NCBI GenBank assembly: GCA_002497685.1
Contig: DAEH01000057.1
Location: 1 to 8,452 of the forward strand
DNA length: 8,452 nt
Direction: 5' to 3'
From: Euryarchaeota archaeon UBA169
Lineage (GTDB): Archaea; Thermoplasmatota; Poseidoniia; MGIII; CG-Epi1
The position numbers and the translations under genes are program-made. The notes beneath the pieces are model-generated. The model was given only the letters and a program-made list of their open reading frames with translations, did no database searches and had not been told where the DNA came from. Positions within the stretch are counted from its first letter, which is position 1. Each line of letters begins with the position of its first letter. Of the stretch, positions 1-6,083 are shown piece by piece.

Positions 1-69
1 GGTTTGAATTACAGAAGAAGAAACATTCAATAGAGTAAAATACAAATATACAGCTTTTACTAGTATGTT
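1..69. other. Left-edge segment, probable end of an upstream gene plus promoter
   Basis: No start-to-stop gene fits here. Two + strand frames are open from the edge for about ten codons, ending at TAG 31-33 and TAA 36-38. Either could be the tail of a gene lying outside the window, but nothing distinguishes them. The second half holds the TATA-like box at 41-50. Confidence 0.3.
41..50 (+). promoter_or_regulatory. Putative archaeal TATA box for the 70-2930 operon
   Basis: The stretch TACAAATATA lies 20 to 29 bases before the ATG at 70, preceded by an A-rich segment (GTAAAA) that could act as a BRE. In archaea a TATA box sits about 26 bases upstream of the transcription start, which would place that start at or next to the ATG and give a leaderless transcript. 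The same spacing recurs at three other genes in the window. The call rests on pattern and position only. Confidence 0.45.
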
Positions 70-174
70 ATGCCAAAGGAATTCAAGGCTTTTATTAAGG
101 GACAAGCGGTCAAGAAAATTATAGATCCTAAAACAGGCCAAGAAAAGTGGGTTCCAATAGAAAGTGAATCTTGA
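70..174 (+). CDS. Small basic 34-aa protein or leader peptide upstream of the LysE exporter
   Basis: This is an ATG-to-TGA ORF of 34 codons. The peptide begins MPKEFKAFIKGQ, contains DPKTGQEKW near residues 19-27 and has 7 lysines (K3, K6, K10, K15, K16, K21, K26). There is an in-frame TAG at 61-63, so the ATG at 70 is the only good start. A TATA-like box at 41-50 would make it leaderless. Its TGA overlaps the TTG start of the exporter in the sequence TTGA (171-174), a typical coupling junction. I recognise no family. It may be a real small protein, a lysine-rich leader peptide in front of a probable basic-amino-acid exporter, or a chance ORF. The overlap and the promoter position argue against chance. 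Confidence 0.5.
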   Translation: MPKEFKAFIKGQAVKKIIDPKTGQEKWVPIESES

Positions 175-776
175 ATGGTGCTTTTGTTTCGGGTTTTTTC
201 CTTAGCTTTTCATTAATTTTAGCGATAGGTCCACAGAATGCATTTGTTCTACGTCAGGGGTTATTACGACAACATGTTTTTCCGATAGCTGTTTTCTGTG
301 CTATATCAGACATTATTTTGATATTAATGGGTATTTTTGGCTTTGGCTCTATAATATCCGATTTTGAAGACTTTTCACACTATATGTTCATAATTGGTGG
401 AATCTGGTTATCAGGTTATGGCATTCTTAGACTGAAAGGTGCATATGTGGCTGATAGCTTTCTTGAAGCTTCAAATGAAGAAGTGTCAGATATTAAATTA
501 GTCTTAATGAACTGTGCAGTATTAACATGGTTGAATCCTCATGTGTATATTGATACTTTGATTCTAATTGGTACAGTTTCTATTCGTTTTGAAGATCCAA
601 TTCAATTTGGCTTGGGCGCTTGCCTTGCAAGTATATTGTTCTTCTTTTCACTAGCATTTGGAGCTAGAGTTTTGTCCCCATTAATGAGTTCTAAAAAGGC
701 GTGGCAGATTTTAGATGTAACTATTTCACTCGTAATGTTTACTTTGGCATATTTGATGTTTCTTGAAGTTTTCTAA
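171..776 (+). CDS. LysE/ArgO family amino acid exporter
   Basis: This is a 201-aa inner-membrane exporter of the LysE superfamily, whose members export basic amino acids such as lysine and arginine; the substrate here is not provable. Family marks are the first helix with G20-P21-Q22-N23 and the following FVLRQG (25-30), an SD pair at 46-47 in the second helix, and LNPHVYID at 121-128, the second signature. Six hydrophobic segments are visible at about 5-27, 37-62, 70-88, 110-134, 147-170 and 178-200, with a short acidic loop around 95-107. Length is normal for the family. The TTG start is chosen because the frame is closed upstream by TGA at 165-167 and the N-terminus aligns well with family members. 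It overlaps the small upstream ORF by 4 nt and is followed 18 nt later by the amidotransferase-like gene. Confidence 0.9.
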   Translation: MNGAFVSGFFLSFSLILAIGPQNAFVLRQGLLRQHVFPIAVFCAISDIILILMGIFGFGSIISDFEDFSHYMFIIGGIWLSGYGILRLKGAYVADSFLEASNEEVSDIKLVLMNCAVLTWLNPHVYIDTLILIGTVSIRFEDPIQFGLGACLASILFFFSLAFGARVLSPLMSSKKAWQILDVTISLVMFTLAYLMFLEVF

Positions 777-794
777 AATAATAATTAGGAGTGC

Positions 795-1460
795 TTGTTC
801 ATAAAATTAATGAAATTGACGGCATTGACTTTAAGTTCGGAAAAAGATTATCCGCGTTATGCTAAATTTATTGAAGAAGCTGAAGGAAATCCTGAAAGAA
901 TTAAATCAGTTAATGATTTAGGAAAATATAGTGCATTAGTATTATCTGGTGGTGGAGATATGGGAATTAAGAGTGGAGCTTACGGATCTCAAACAGAAGA
1001 TTTACCTATCGCAGGAATTAAAGATGATAGAGATGAATTAGAGTTGGCTTTACTAAGAAAAGCTGAAGAAATTAATATGCCAGTACTTGGAATTTGTAGA
1101 GGTTTGCAAGTGATGAATGTGTTTTTTGAAGGAACATTATGGCCAGACATTGGTCAAGGTGGTTTTAGCGTTGGAATGCATAGAGATGGTGAAGGAGGCG
1201 AACCTCCAGTTGGAGATATACCTCATTGGACTAAAATGGAAGGTAAAGAATTTGAAGTTACCAGCCATCATCACCAAGGAGTTAGAAATTTAGGTAAGGG
1301 TTTACAGATCATTTCAAAGTCATCAGATGAGATGATTGAAGCTGTCAAACATGAATCATTGCCCTGGTTTGCTGTACAATGGCACCCCGAAAGAACTCTG
1401 GAAGGTCTTGGTCGAGCACTACCGCGAGAATGGCTAAGAAAAGAAATTCAAAATGTATAA
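795..1460 (+). CDS. Class I glutamine amidotransferase-like gamma-glutamyl hydrolase (peptidase C26, PuuD-like)
   Basis: This 221-aa cytoplasmic enzyme has a single class I GATase fold. The nucleophile elbow is GICRG with C101, and the partner dyad is H197 and E199 in the WHPE motif. The SGGGDM loop (51-56) would form part of the oxyanion region, and SHHHQG provides the conserved segment before the last strands. PuuD-type enzymes hydrolyse gamma-glutamyl amides such as gamma-glutamyl-GABA; the true substrate is unknown. No synthetase domain is fused to it. The start is uncertain: TTG at 795 lies only 3 nt after an AGGAG (787-791), while ATG at 810 gives the more natural N-terminus MKLTALTLSS, with the first beta strand right after it. 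The stop overlaps the next gene by 8 nt, so the two are probably translated together. Confidence 0.85.
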   Translation: MFIKLMKLTALTLSSEKDYPRYAKFIEEAEGNPERIKSVNDLGKYSALVLSGGGDMGIKSGAYGSQTEDLPIAGIKDDRDELELALLRKAEEINMPVLGICRGLQVMNVFFEGTLWPDIGQGGFSVGMHRDGEGGEPPVGDIPHWTKMEGKEFEVTSHHHQGVRNLGKGLQIISKSSDEMIEAVKHESLPWFAVQWHPERTLEGLGRALPREWLRKEIQNV

Positions 1461-2280
1461 TAAAATAACGTTACTAGGTAATGCTCAGGATGCTGGACGT
1501 CCTCAACTAGGTTGTAATGAGAAATGCTGTGTTGACGCAAGAAAGAATAAGCAATTGTCAAGAATGCCAGTTTCATTAGGATTAGATGGTGATGAAGTAG
1601 GAATTGTAGAAGCTACTAGGTGTATAGAGGCACAATTGTCTTCAATTAATAATCCTCAAATATCAGAGATATGGCTAACACACGCACATTTAGGTCACAT
1701 TGAAGGTTTAGGTCAATTTGGTAGAGAATCGTTAAATTCAAAAGGCGTAAAGCTAAGGTGTTCAGATTCTGTAGCTAAGTACGTTACATCCCATCCAATA
1801 TGGCAGAAATTATTTGATAGAGGTAATTTAATTTTGGATACTTTCTATTCAAATAATGTAATTCCAATAAAAGTTCCTCATAGAGCACAGGATTTTGAGA
1901 CTCATTCGTTTCTTTTTAAAGGGAATAAAAAAAATTTATTATTCTTACCAGATCATGATAACTGGGAGCAAACTTTGGATTTAGTAGGCCATAAAAGTCC
2001 AAAAGAATGGTTCTCTTCTATTGATGCAGATATAATTCTATTAGATGGTACTTTTTGGAATTTGGACGAACTTGATGGAAGAGTTCAAAAAGAAGTTCCT
2101 CACCCTCCTGTTGTAAATACATTAGATCTTATAGGCAAGAGAAAAAGCGGAGATCCTCGAATAATTTTTATTCATTTAAACCATACAAATCCATTACATT
2201 ATTCAGATTCAAAAGAATATCGAAAAGTCCAAGCTATGGGTTGGGAGATAGGCCAGGAAGGAATGGAGTTTTCTCTTTAA
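1453..2280 (+). CDS. PqqB-like metallo-beta-lactamase-fold protein
   Basis: This 275-aa cytoplasmic protein resembles the PqqB-like branch of the MBL superfamily. The N-terminus has the strand ITLLGNAQDAG and then a cysteine cluster C21, C25, C26, like the zinc site near the N-terminus of PqqB. The metal motif is THAHLGH (H77, H79, H82), where the usual HxHxDH aspartate is Gly81. Later elements are PHR (H143), FLPDHDNWE (164-172), LLDGTFW (196-202) and IHLNHTNPL (240-248), all matching the expected order. PqqB is an oxidoreductase-like enzyme in pyrroloquinoline quinone formation, but no pqqC, pqqD or pqqE is present in the window, so a PQQ role is not claimed. The ATG at 1453 overlaps the upstream stop by 8 nt, and the TAA shares one base with the next ATG. 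Confidence 0.8.
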   Translation: MYNKITLLGNAQDAGRPQLGCNEKCCVDARKNKQLSRMPVSLGLDGDEVGIVEATRCIEAQLSSINNPQISEIWLTHAHLGHIEGLGQFGRESLNSKGVKLRCSDSVAKYVTSHPIWQKLFDRGNLILDTFYSNNVIPIKVPHRAQDFETHSFLFKGNKKNLLFLPDHDNWEQTLDLVGHKSPKEWFSSIDADIILLDGTFWNLDELDGRVQKEVPHPPVVNTLDLIGKRKSGDPRIIFIHLNHTNPLHYSDSKEYRKVQAMGWEIGQEGMEFSL

Positions 2281-2930
2281 TGTTCAACGCTTTGAAAAAT
2301 TTTTTCCATATTAAGATAGTAATGAATTTATATTCACTGAGAAATTATTTTTCTGAGGAACCTGGTGCAGTTTGGTTAAATCTTAATAGTTCAGATTTAG
2401 AGAATATGGTTTCTAAGGTTGTTAAGCATAAAGGTTTGGATTTAGATGGTAAAAATATACTTGACTTGGGGTGCGGTACAGGGACTATGTTGAAATATGC
2501 AGTAGATAACTATAACTCAAATGCATATGGTGTTGATTTAATTAGGCTGAATATAAGACAAGCAAAGAAACATGTACCTTCAGGTAATTTTTATCGCGGA
2601 GATATTATCGATTATTTAGACAAAGTAGATAGTAAATTTGATTTAGTTATATTATATGGAGTTATAGGTTGTTTTAATCTTAAACAACAGAAGGCTATAA
2701 TTGAAAAAATACTTAAATATTTGAATCCAGGAGGAATGCTATGGATTGGAGCTAATTTGTATAATATTTTTGATTATAAATTTCAGACATATCCAGTACC
2801 TGTTGATTTTTATGAGGATTACAAGTCAAGAAATAGCATAGTTTTTGATGAAGTCATTGAGGAAGAACTATTTGGGAAACACAAATATGAGCCTAAACAA
2901 ACTTCAGTTATGATTACTTACCAGCCGTAA
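2280..2930 (+). CDS. Class I SAM-dependent methyltransferase
   Basis: This is a 216-aa Rossmann-fold methyltransferase. Motif I is ILDLGCGTG (60-68), the acidic residue that binds the SAM ribose is D86 in YGVDL, a GDI follows as motif III, FDLVILYGVIG is motif IV, and LNPGG is the post-motif turn. The acceptor is unknown. The start is chosen as ATG 2280, which shares one base with the upstream TAA (TAATG, a reinitiation junction). The frame also opens earlier at TTG 2241 inside the upstream gene, and ATG 2322 would remove 14 hydrophobic and basic residues without touching the fold. It is the last gene of the + strand operon, and its 3' end overlaps the convergent reductase gene by 13 nt. It could methylate a small product of the operon. 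Confidence 0.85.
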   Translation: MFNALKNFFHIKIVMNLYSLRNYFSEEPGAVWLNLNSSDLENMVSKVVKHKGLDLDGKNILDLGCGTGTMLKYAVDNYNSNAYGVDLIRLNIRQAKKHVPSGNFYRGDIIDYLDKVDSKFDLVILYGVIGCFNLKQQKAIIEKILKYLNPGGMLWIGANLYNIFDYKFQTYPVPVDFYEDYKSRNSIVFDEVIEEELFGKHKYEPKQTSVMITYQP

Positions 2931-4177
2931 GTTTCTGTAACTTTTAAGCTTGATTTAATTTTGAGTAACTTTCCAGCCATTGGTAATAAGTCCGGATTTT
3001 TGATTAAAATACCTAGCATCTTTAGCCAAGGCAATTTTGAGTAATTATTTCCATCGTATATTTCACCTATTAAATTTAAGATTCGTTTGTCTAATGAATA
3101 TATCAATTTTGATTGGTCAACGAATTTTTGTTGTGTCCAAGGTTGCCTTTTCATAATTCTATCATACCATATATGTGATTCTAAATCTGGATGAAGAGCT
3201 TTCTCACATTTTTCCCAGTATTGTCCACGTAATTCATGAGAGTTAACTGAATGTGAAGGTGGCTTCAATTCGCCAGTACCTAGCTCATTTTGTATTGCAA
3301 TTGCAGCATATTGTCCAGATAGCATTCCAACATGTACTCCACCTTTAGTTATAGGATTTGTTAATCCTGCAGCATCTCCTACTACATACGCATCTTTTGC
3401 TGAGAAAAAAGGAATTGGTCCATCTCTTGGAATTAATCCGCCATTTTGTCGATGGCCTATTTCACTTTCAATTCTCTTGTCTGGATCAACACTCATATGT
3501 TCTTTACAAAAATATTCTAAGCCAGCTTTTGCGCCATTCGTAGCAACGATTCCAACATTAAAAATATCATTTCTTGGAAAAACCCAAATATATCCATCTG
3601 CATATCTAGGATCAATATAGAAATCAAAGTAGTCAGTATCAGGAAAGTCTACATCGTCTCTTTTAAATTTATATTGTAATCCAGGTAATAATCTTAATTT
3701 TTCATTTCCTTTCAAGCCCACCTGCGTAACTATATTTGGCACTCTACCTTCAGCAACAACTAACTGTTTTGCTCTGGCGACTTCACCCTCTTTTGATGAT
3801 AAAATCCATCCGTCTTTGTCTCTATTAACTTTAGTTACACGAACGCCTTCATGTCTAGTAGTTCCGGCTTCTACGGCATCATCAGAAATACTTTGATCTA
3901 GTCCCCATCTATGAATAGAATAGCCTGGAGACATTAGCCCAACAGATTTTCCATTTGGCATTCTTATTCGGTTACCTTTGACCTCTCTTATCGCCCAATC
4001 GCCCAAAGGATATTTGGCATGCTTTAATGCAATTTTACCTAAGCCTTCACCACAATGTACAGGGTCGCCAACACGTTTTTTCCGGTCAAAAGCAACAACA
4101 GAATGTCCAGCCTCAGATAGCCTTAGTGCAGCCATTCCACCGGCAGGCCCCTGTCCTACAACAGCAACATCGTACAT
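2918..4177 (-). CDS. Geranylgeranyl reductase family FAD-dependent oxidoreductase
   Basis: This 419-aa flavoprotein is probably a digeranylgeranylglycerophospholipid reductase, the enzyme class that saturates isoprenoid chains of archaeal membrane lipids. The N-terminal FAD site is VVGQGPAGG (G8, G10, G13), with D31 as the ribose-binding acid. HCGEG (41-45) is the family's conserved cysteine motif near the active site. GYIWVFPR (195-202) is the characteristic substrate-side strand, and GDAAGLTNPITKGG (267-280) is the second FAD motif. Length is within the family range. The internal motif usually read as ADG is AEG here (142-144). A role on menaquinone or another prenyl chain is possible. The ATG start lies 30 nt after the nitrilase stop, consistent with one transcript. 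A T-rich patch about 26 nt upstream could also serve as its own promoter. Confidence 0.88.
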   Translation of the reverse strand: MYDVAVVGQGPAGGMAALRLSEAGHSVVAFDRKKRVGDPVHCGEGLGKIALKHAKYPLGDWAIREVKGNRIRMPNGKSVGLMSPGYSIHRWGLDQSISDDAVEAGTTRHEGVRVTKVNRDKDGWILSSKEGEVARAKQLVVAEGRVPNIVTQVGLKGNEKLRLLPGLQYKFKRDDVDFPDTDYFDFYIDPRYADGYIWVFPRNDIFNVGIVATNGAKAGLEYFCKEHMSVDPDKRIESEIGHRQNGGLIPRDGPIPFFSAKDAYVVGDAAGLTNPITKGGVHVGMLSGQYAAIAIQNELGTGELKPPSHSVNSHELRGQYWEKCEKALHPDLESHIWYDRIMKRQPWTQQKFVDQSKLIYSLDKRILNLIGEIYDGNNYSKLPWLKMLGILIKNPDLLPMAGKLLKIKSSLKVTETYGW

Positions 4178-4207
4178 GCTATAATTGTCTTAGGCCTGAA
4201 TAAAAAA

Positions 4208-5002
4208 TTAATCTTTGTTCATGGAGTCCCTAAGAACAGGCCTTGCATTCCTATATTTTTCTACATTTTCAAGTGGAATCTGGCAGACAATAGTTCCTTG
4301 TTCAAATTTTTCAATTTCAGCCATTACTTTACCTCTTGGATCAAAAACACATGATTCACCAGCGAATACTAAATTGCCCTGAGTACCCACATTATTTACG
4401 AATCCATAATAGCATGTGGTTTCAATTGCCCTTGCAGGCAAAACTCTGTGAAATAAAGGGCGAGAAGTAGTTGGACTGGCAGCTAAATTGATGATAAGAT
4501 CAGCGCCCTTTTGAGCCATTTTCATTGATATTTCAGGGAAAAAGAGGTCATAACATATTTGTACACCAATGTTTCCAAAGCTGGTTTTGAAAATATAACT
4601 TTTATTTCCTTCACCAAAAAAAGTTTTTTCTTCAAATGGTCCAAAGTTTGGCAAATATTGTTTTCTGCAATGTCCAATATATCCTTCAGGCCCTATCATT
4701 ATTGCAGAATTGAATAGGGATTTTTTTCCTCTTTCAACTATTCCAGTAAGTATAGCGATATTGTACTTCTTGGACAATGAAAGCATTCCTTCTTGTGCAA
4801 TTCCTTTACTAGGTATTTTCTCAGAAACTGTATTGTAATTATCTTTTAAGTTGTATCCTGTAATAAATAATTCGGGGAATGCGATTAAATCTATATGTTC
4901 TTTAGTTTTAGTTTTAACTTCTCTAATGGCATCTTCCATTATTTTTAGATTTTCATTTACGTCTCCAAGGATTACTGGAACTTGTCCTAAAGCTAAATAC
5001 AT
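4208..5002 (-). CDS. Nitrilase-superfamily carbon-nitrogen hydrolase, possible NAD synthetase glutaminase subunit
   Basis: This is a 264-aa single-domain amidohydrolase with the complete catalytic set: E44 in FPELFITGY, K114 in RKQYLPNFGPFEEK (E125 as the likely fourth residue) and the nucleophile C150 in VQICYDLFFPE. Length is standard for a stand-alone nitrilase domain. The LPNFGPFEE and NLAASP segments resemble the N-terminal glutaminase domain of glutamine-dependent NAD synthetases, while CYD (rather than CED) is typical of other branches, so the subfamily is open. It is divergent from nadE with a 67-nt gap, which supports a link to NAD synthesis by releasing ammonia from glutamine. Omega-amidase and N-carbamoyl hydrolase functions remain possible. 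A TATA-like element about 25 nt before the ATG suggests a leaderless mRNA that continues into the reductase gene. Confidence 0.85.
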   Translation of the reverse strand: MYLALGQVPVILGDVNENLKIMEDAIREVKTKTKEHIDLIAFPELFITGYNLKDNYNTVSEKIPSKGIAQEGMLSLSKKYNIAILTGIVERGKKSLFNSAIMIGPEGYIGHCRKQYLPNFGPFEEKTFFGEGNKSYIFKTSFGNIGVQICYDLFFPEISMKMAQKGADLIINLAASPTTSRPLFHRVLPARAIETTCYYGFVNNVGTQGNLVFAGESCVFDPRGKVMAEIEKFEQGTIVCQIPLENVEKYRNARPVLRDSMNKD

Positions 5003-5022
5003 AATCTCTGATAGAGCTGCAA

Positions 5023-5030
5023 TAATATAG
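5023..5030 (-). promoter_or_regulatory. Putative TATA box for the nitrilase-reductase transcript
   Basis: On the minus strand this reads CTATATTA, 21 to 28 bases before the ATG at 5002. That is the spacing expected for a leaderless archaeal transcript. It shares the 67-nt divergent gap with the nadE promoter element. The call rests on base composition and position only. Confidence 0.45.
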
Positions 5031-5040
5031 TATTGTTAAA

Positions 5041-5048
5041 TTTAAATT
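5041..5048 (+). promoter_or_regulatory. Putative TATA box for nadE
   Basis: TTTAAATT lies 22 to 29 bases upstream of the GTG at 5070, so transcription would start about at the start codon. The 20 bases between box and start codon contain no Shine-Dalgarno-like G-run, which fits a leaderless message. It lies about 11 bases from the opposing TATA-like box, so the two promoters may interfere or share a regulator. Confidence 0.5.
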
Positions 5049-5069
5049 AGTCCCTTCTTTTCGTATGTC

Positions 5070-5873
5070 GTGGACATAATTCCTGATTCTATTGAAATTA
5101 TTTCAAACTTTATTAAATCCAGAGTAAAAGATGCAAATGCAGATGGAGTCGTTTTGGGTTTATCAGGTGGTTTGGATTCTGCAGTTACTCTATCATTAGC
5201 AGTTTCTACCTTAGGATCCGAAAATGTAAATGGTTTGATTATGCCATTTAGTGAAACTGAATCAATAGAGATGGCGAGAAACCATGCGGACTTGTTAAAC
5301 GTTAATACTACAAATATTAATATTTCAGAAATAGTCTCTTCATATAAGGAATCAGCAACTTTTTTTTCAGATAAATTGTCAGAAGGGAATTTGCATTCAA
5401 GAATAAGGATGTCTTTATTGTATGGTTATGGTTTTTCATCAAATAAGTTGGTTATAGGTACTTCAAATAAATCAGAGCTTTTAATTGGATATTATACAAA
5501 GTGGGGGGATGGAGGGGCAGATTTTCTTCCTATAGGAGATCTCTATAAATCTCAAATTTTTAAATTAGGTGAATTGCTTAATGTTCCTTCAGATATTTTA
5601 ACTAGAAAACCTACGGCAGAATTATGGCCTGGCCAAACAGATGAAGAAGATCTTGGTTTTAGCTATTTAGAATTAGACAAGGTTCTTTTTGAATTAGAAA
5701 GATTTTCCTCAACTTCTAAAATTACTGAAAAAACAGGTGTTTCATCTAAAAAAGTAGTTAAAATTAAGAATCTCGTTCGCTTATCAATACACAAAAGAGT
5801 GTTTCCTCCAGTTTGCAAAATAGGGCTTAGAACTGTGGGTCTAGATTGGCGCGAAACAATTGGCACACAATGA
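5070..5873 (+). CDS. nadE: NAD+ synthetase, ammonia-type catalytic domain
   Basis: NadE converts deamido-NAD+ to NAD+ with ATP and ammonia, the last step of NAD synthesis. The 267-aa protein holds only the synthetase domain, the size of ammonia-dependent enzymes, without a fused glutaminase. The ATP pyrophosphatase loop is SGGLDSA (32-38). Mid-protein GTSNKSELLIGYYTKWGDGG and then PIGDLYKSQ form the substrate and ATP site, and AELWPGQTDEEDLGFSY is the conserved segment that closes over the active site. All key motifs are intact. GTG 5070 is the first start codon after the in-frame TAA at 5043-5045; an ATG at 5065 is in another frame and stops after four codons. The divergently transcribed nitrilase next door is a candidate ammonia donor. 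Confidence 0.93.
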   Translation: MDIIPDSIEIISNFIKSRVKDANADGVVLGLSGGLDSAVTLSLAVSTLGSENVNGLIMPFSETESIEMARNHADLLNVNTTNINISEIVSSYKESATFFSDKLSEGNLHSRIRMSLLYGYGFSSNKLVIGTSNKSELLIGYYTKWGDGGADFLPIGDLYKSQIFKLGELLNVPSDILTRKPTAELWPGQTDEEDLGFSYLELDKVLFELERFSSTSKITEKTGVSSKKVVKIKNLVRLSIHKRVFPPVCKIGLRTVGLDWRETIGTQ

Positions 5874-5931
5874 TTTTTTATAATTTAGTTATTACGTCAA
5901 AAAACGTATAGTTGTTTTCAACCTCTTTTTT
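5874..5931 (+). terminator. T-tracts after nadE, probable archaeal terminators
   Basis: Six T residues follow the nadE stop directly (5874-5879), and a second T6 occurs at 5926-5931. Archaeal RNA polymerase terminates at such tracts without needing a hairpin. Between them lies TACGT (5893-5897) with its reverse complement ACGTA (5904-5908), a 5-bp inverted repeat with a 6-nt loop. No GC-rich intrinsic terminator stem is seen. Confidence 0.4.
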
Positions 5932-5941
5932 CATTAAATTT

Positions 5942-5975
5942 GTGGAACCAACACATGTTTTTGAACAGGTTCTAC
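5942..5975 (+). repeat. Imperfect inverted repeat, GTGGAACC with GGTTCTAC
   Basis: The arms 5942-5949 and 5968-5975 pair over 8 bp with one G-T wobble and an 18-nt loop. The right arm can instead pair with AGTAGA at 5996-6001, inside the next palindrome, so the two structures would exclude each other if this DNA is transcribed. The GGTTCTACTCC text superficially resembles a tRNA T-arm, but no tRNA could be built around it. Confidence 0.35.
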
Positions 5976-5985
5976 TCCTTTTTGT

Positions 5986-6018
5986 CCATTTATGTAGTAG
6001 ACGTACTACGTAAAATGG
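5986..6018 (+). repeat. 33-bp imperfect palindrome upstream of the ribonucleotide reductase promoter
   Basis: The left arm CCATTTATGTAGT (5986-5998) and the right arm ACTACGTAAAATGG (6005-6018) pair over 13 bp with one G-T wobble and one unpaired A, around the centre AGACGT. It lies about 34 bp upstream of the TATA-like box at 6052, a position suited to a regulator binding site. The motif ACGTA occurs twice here (6001-6005, 6008-6012), again at 6040-6044 and at 5904-5908, and as TACGT at 5893-5897. This is dense for such AT-rich DNA. Operator function is inferred; an RNA role would need transcription from further upstream. Confidence 0.45.
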
Positions 6019-6051
6019 AACTTTCAACATTTTTTTTAAACGTATGAAATA

Positions 6052-6060
6052 CTTATTATA
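6052..6060 (+). promoter_or_regulatory. Putative TATA box for the leader ORF and ribonucleotide reductase
   Basis: CTTATTATA lies 24 to 32 bases before the ATG at 6084, preceded by GAAAT as a possible BRE. Transcription would then start about at that ATG, making the leader ORF leaderless and giving the reductase a 5' region of roughly 60 nt. A second A/T-rich option is TTTAAA at 6035-6040, which would start the RNA about 20 nt earlier. Confidence 0.45.
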
Positions 6061-6083
6061 TGGTTGCTTAATGCTAGAAAATC

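Noticed and set aside
2241..2279. TTG at 2241 as the methyltransferase start
   Set aside because: It would add 13 residues encoded inside the conserved end of the PqqB-like gene; ATG 2280 sits at a TAATG junction and is simpler.
3358..4184. ORFs of 61 and 68 codons on the + strand at 3358-3543 and 3978-4184
   Set aside because: They lie wholly opposite the reductase gene, which has full family motifs; their translations show no domain and a composition typical of antisense frames.
5960..5990. tRNA T-arm-like text GGTTCTACTCC
   Set aside because: The loop lacks the purine expected after TTC, and no acceptor, D or anticodon stems could be built around it on either strand.
5955..6047. A 30-codon ATG ORF on the + strand between nadE and nrdJ (begins MFLNRFYSF)
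   Set aside because: It spans the palindrome and ACGTA sites, has no ribosome site, and the nearest TATA-like text is only about 17 nt upstream. Its hydrophobic content is what AT-rich DNA gives by chance.
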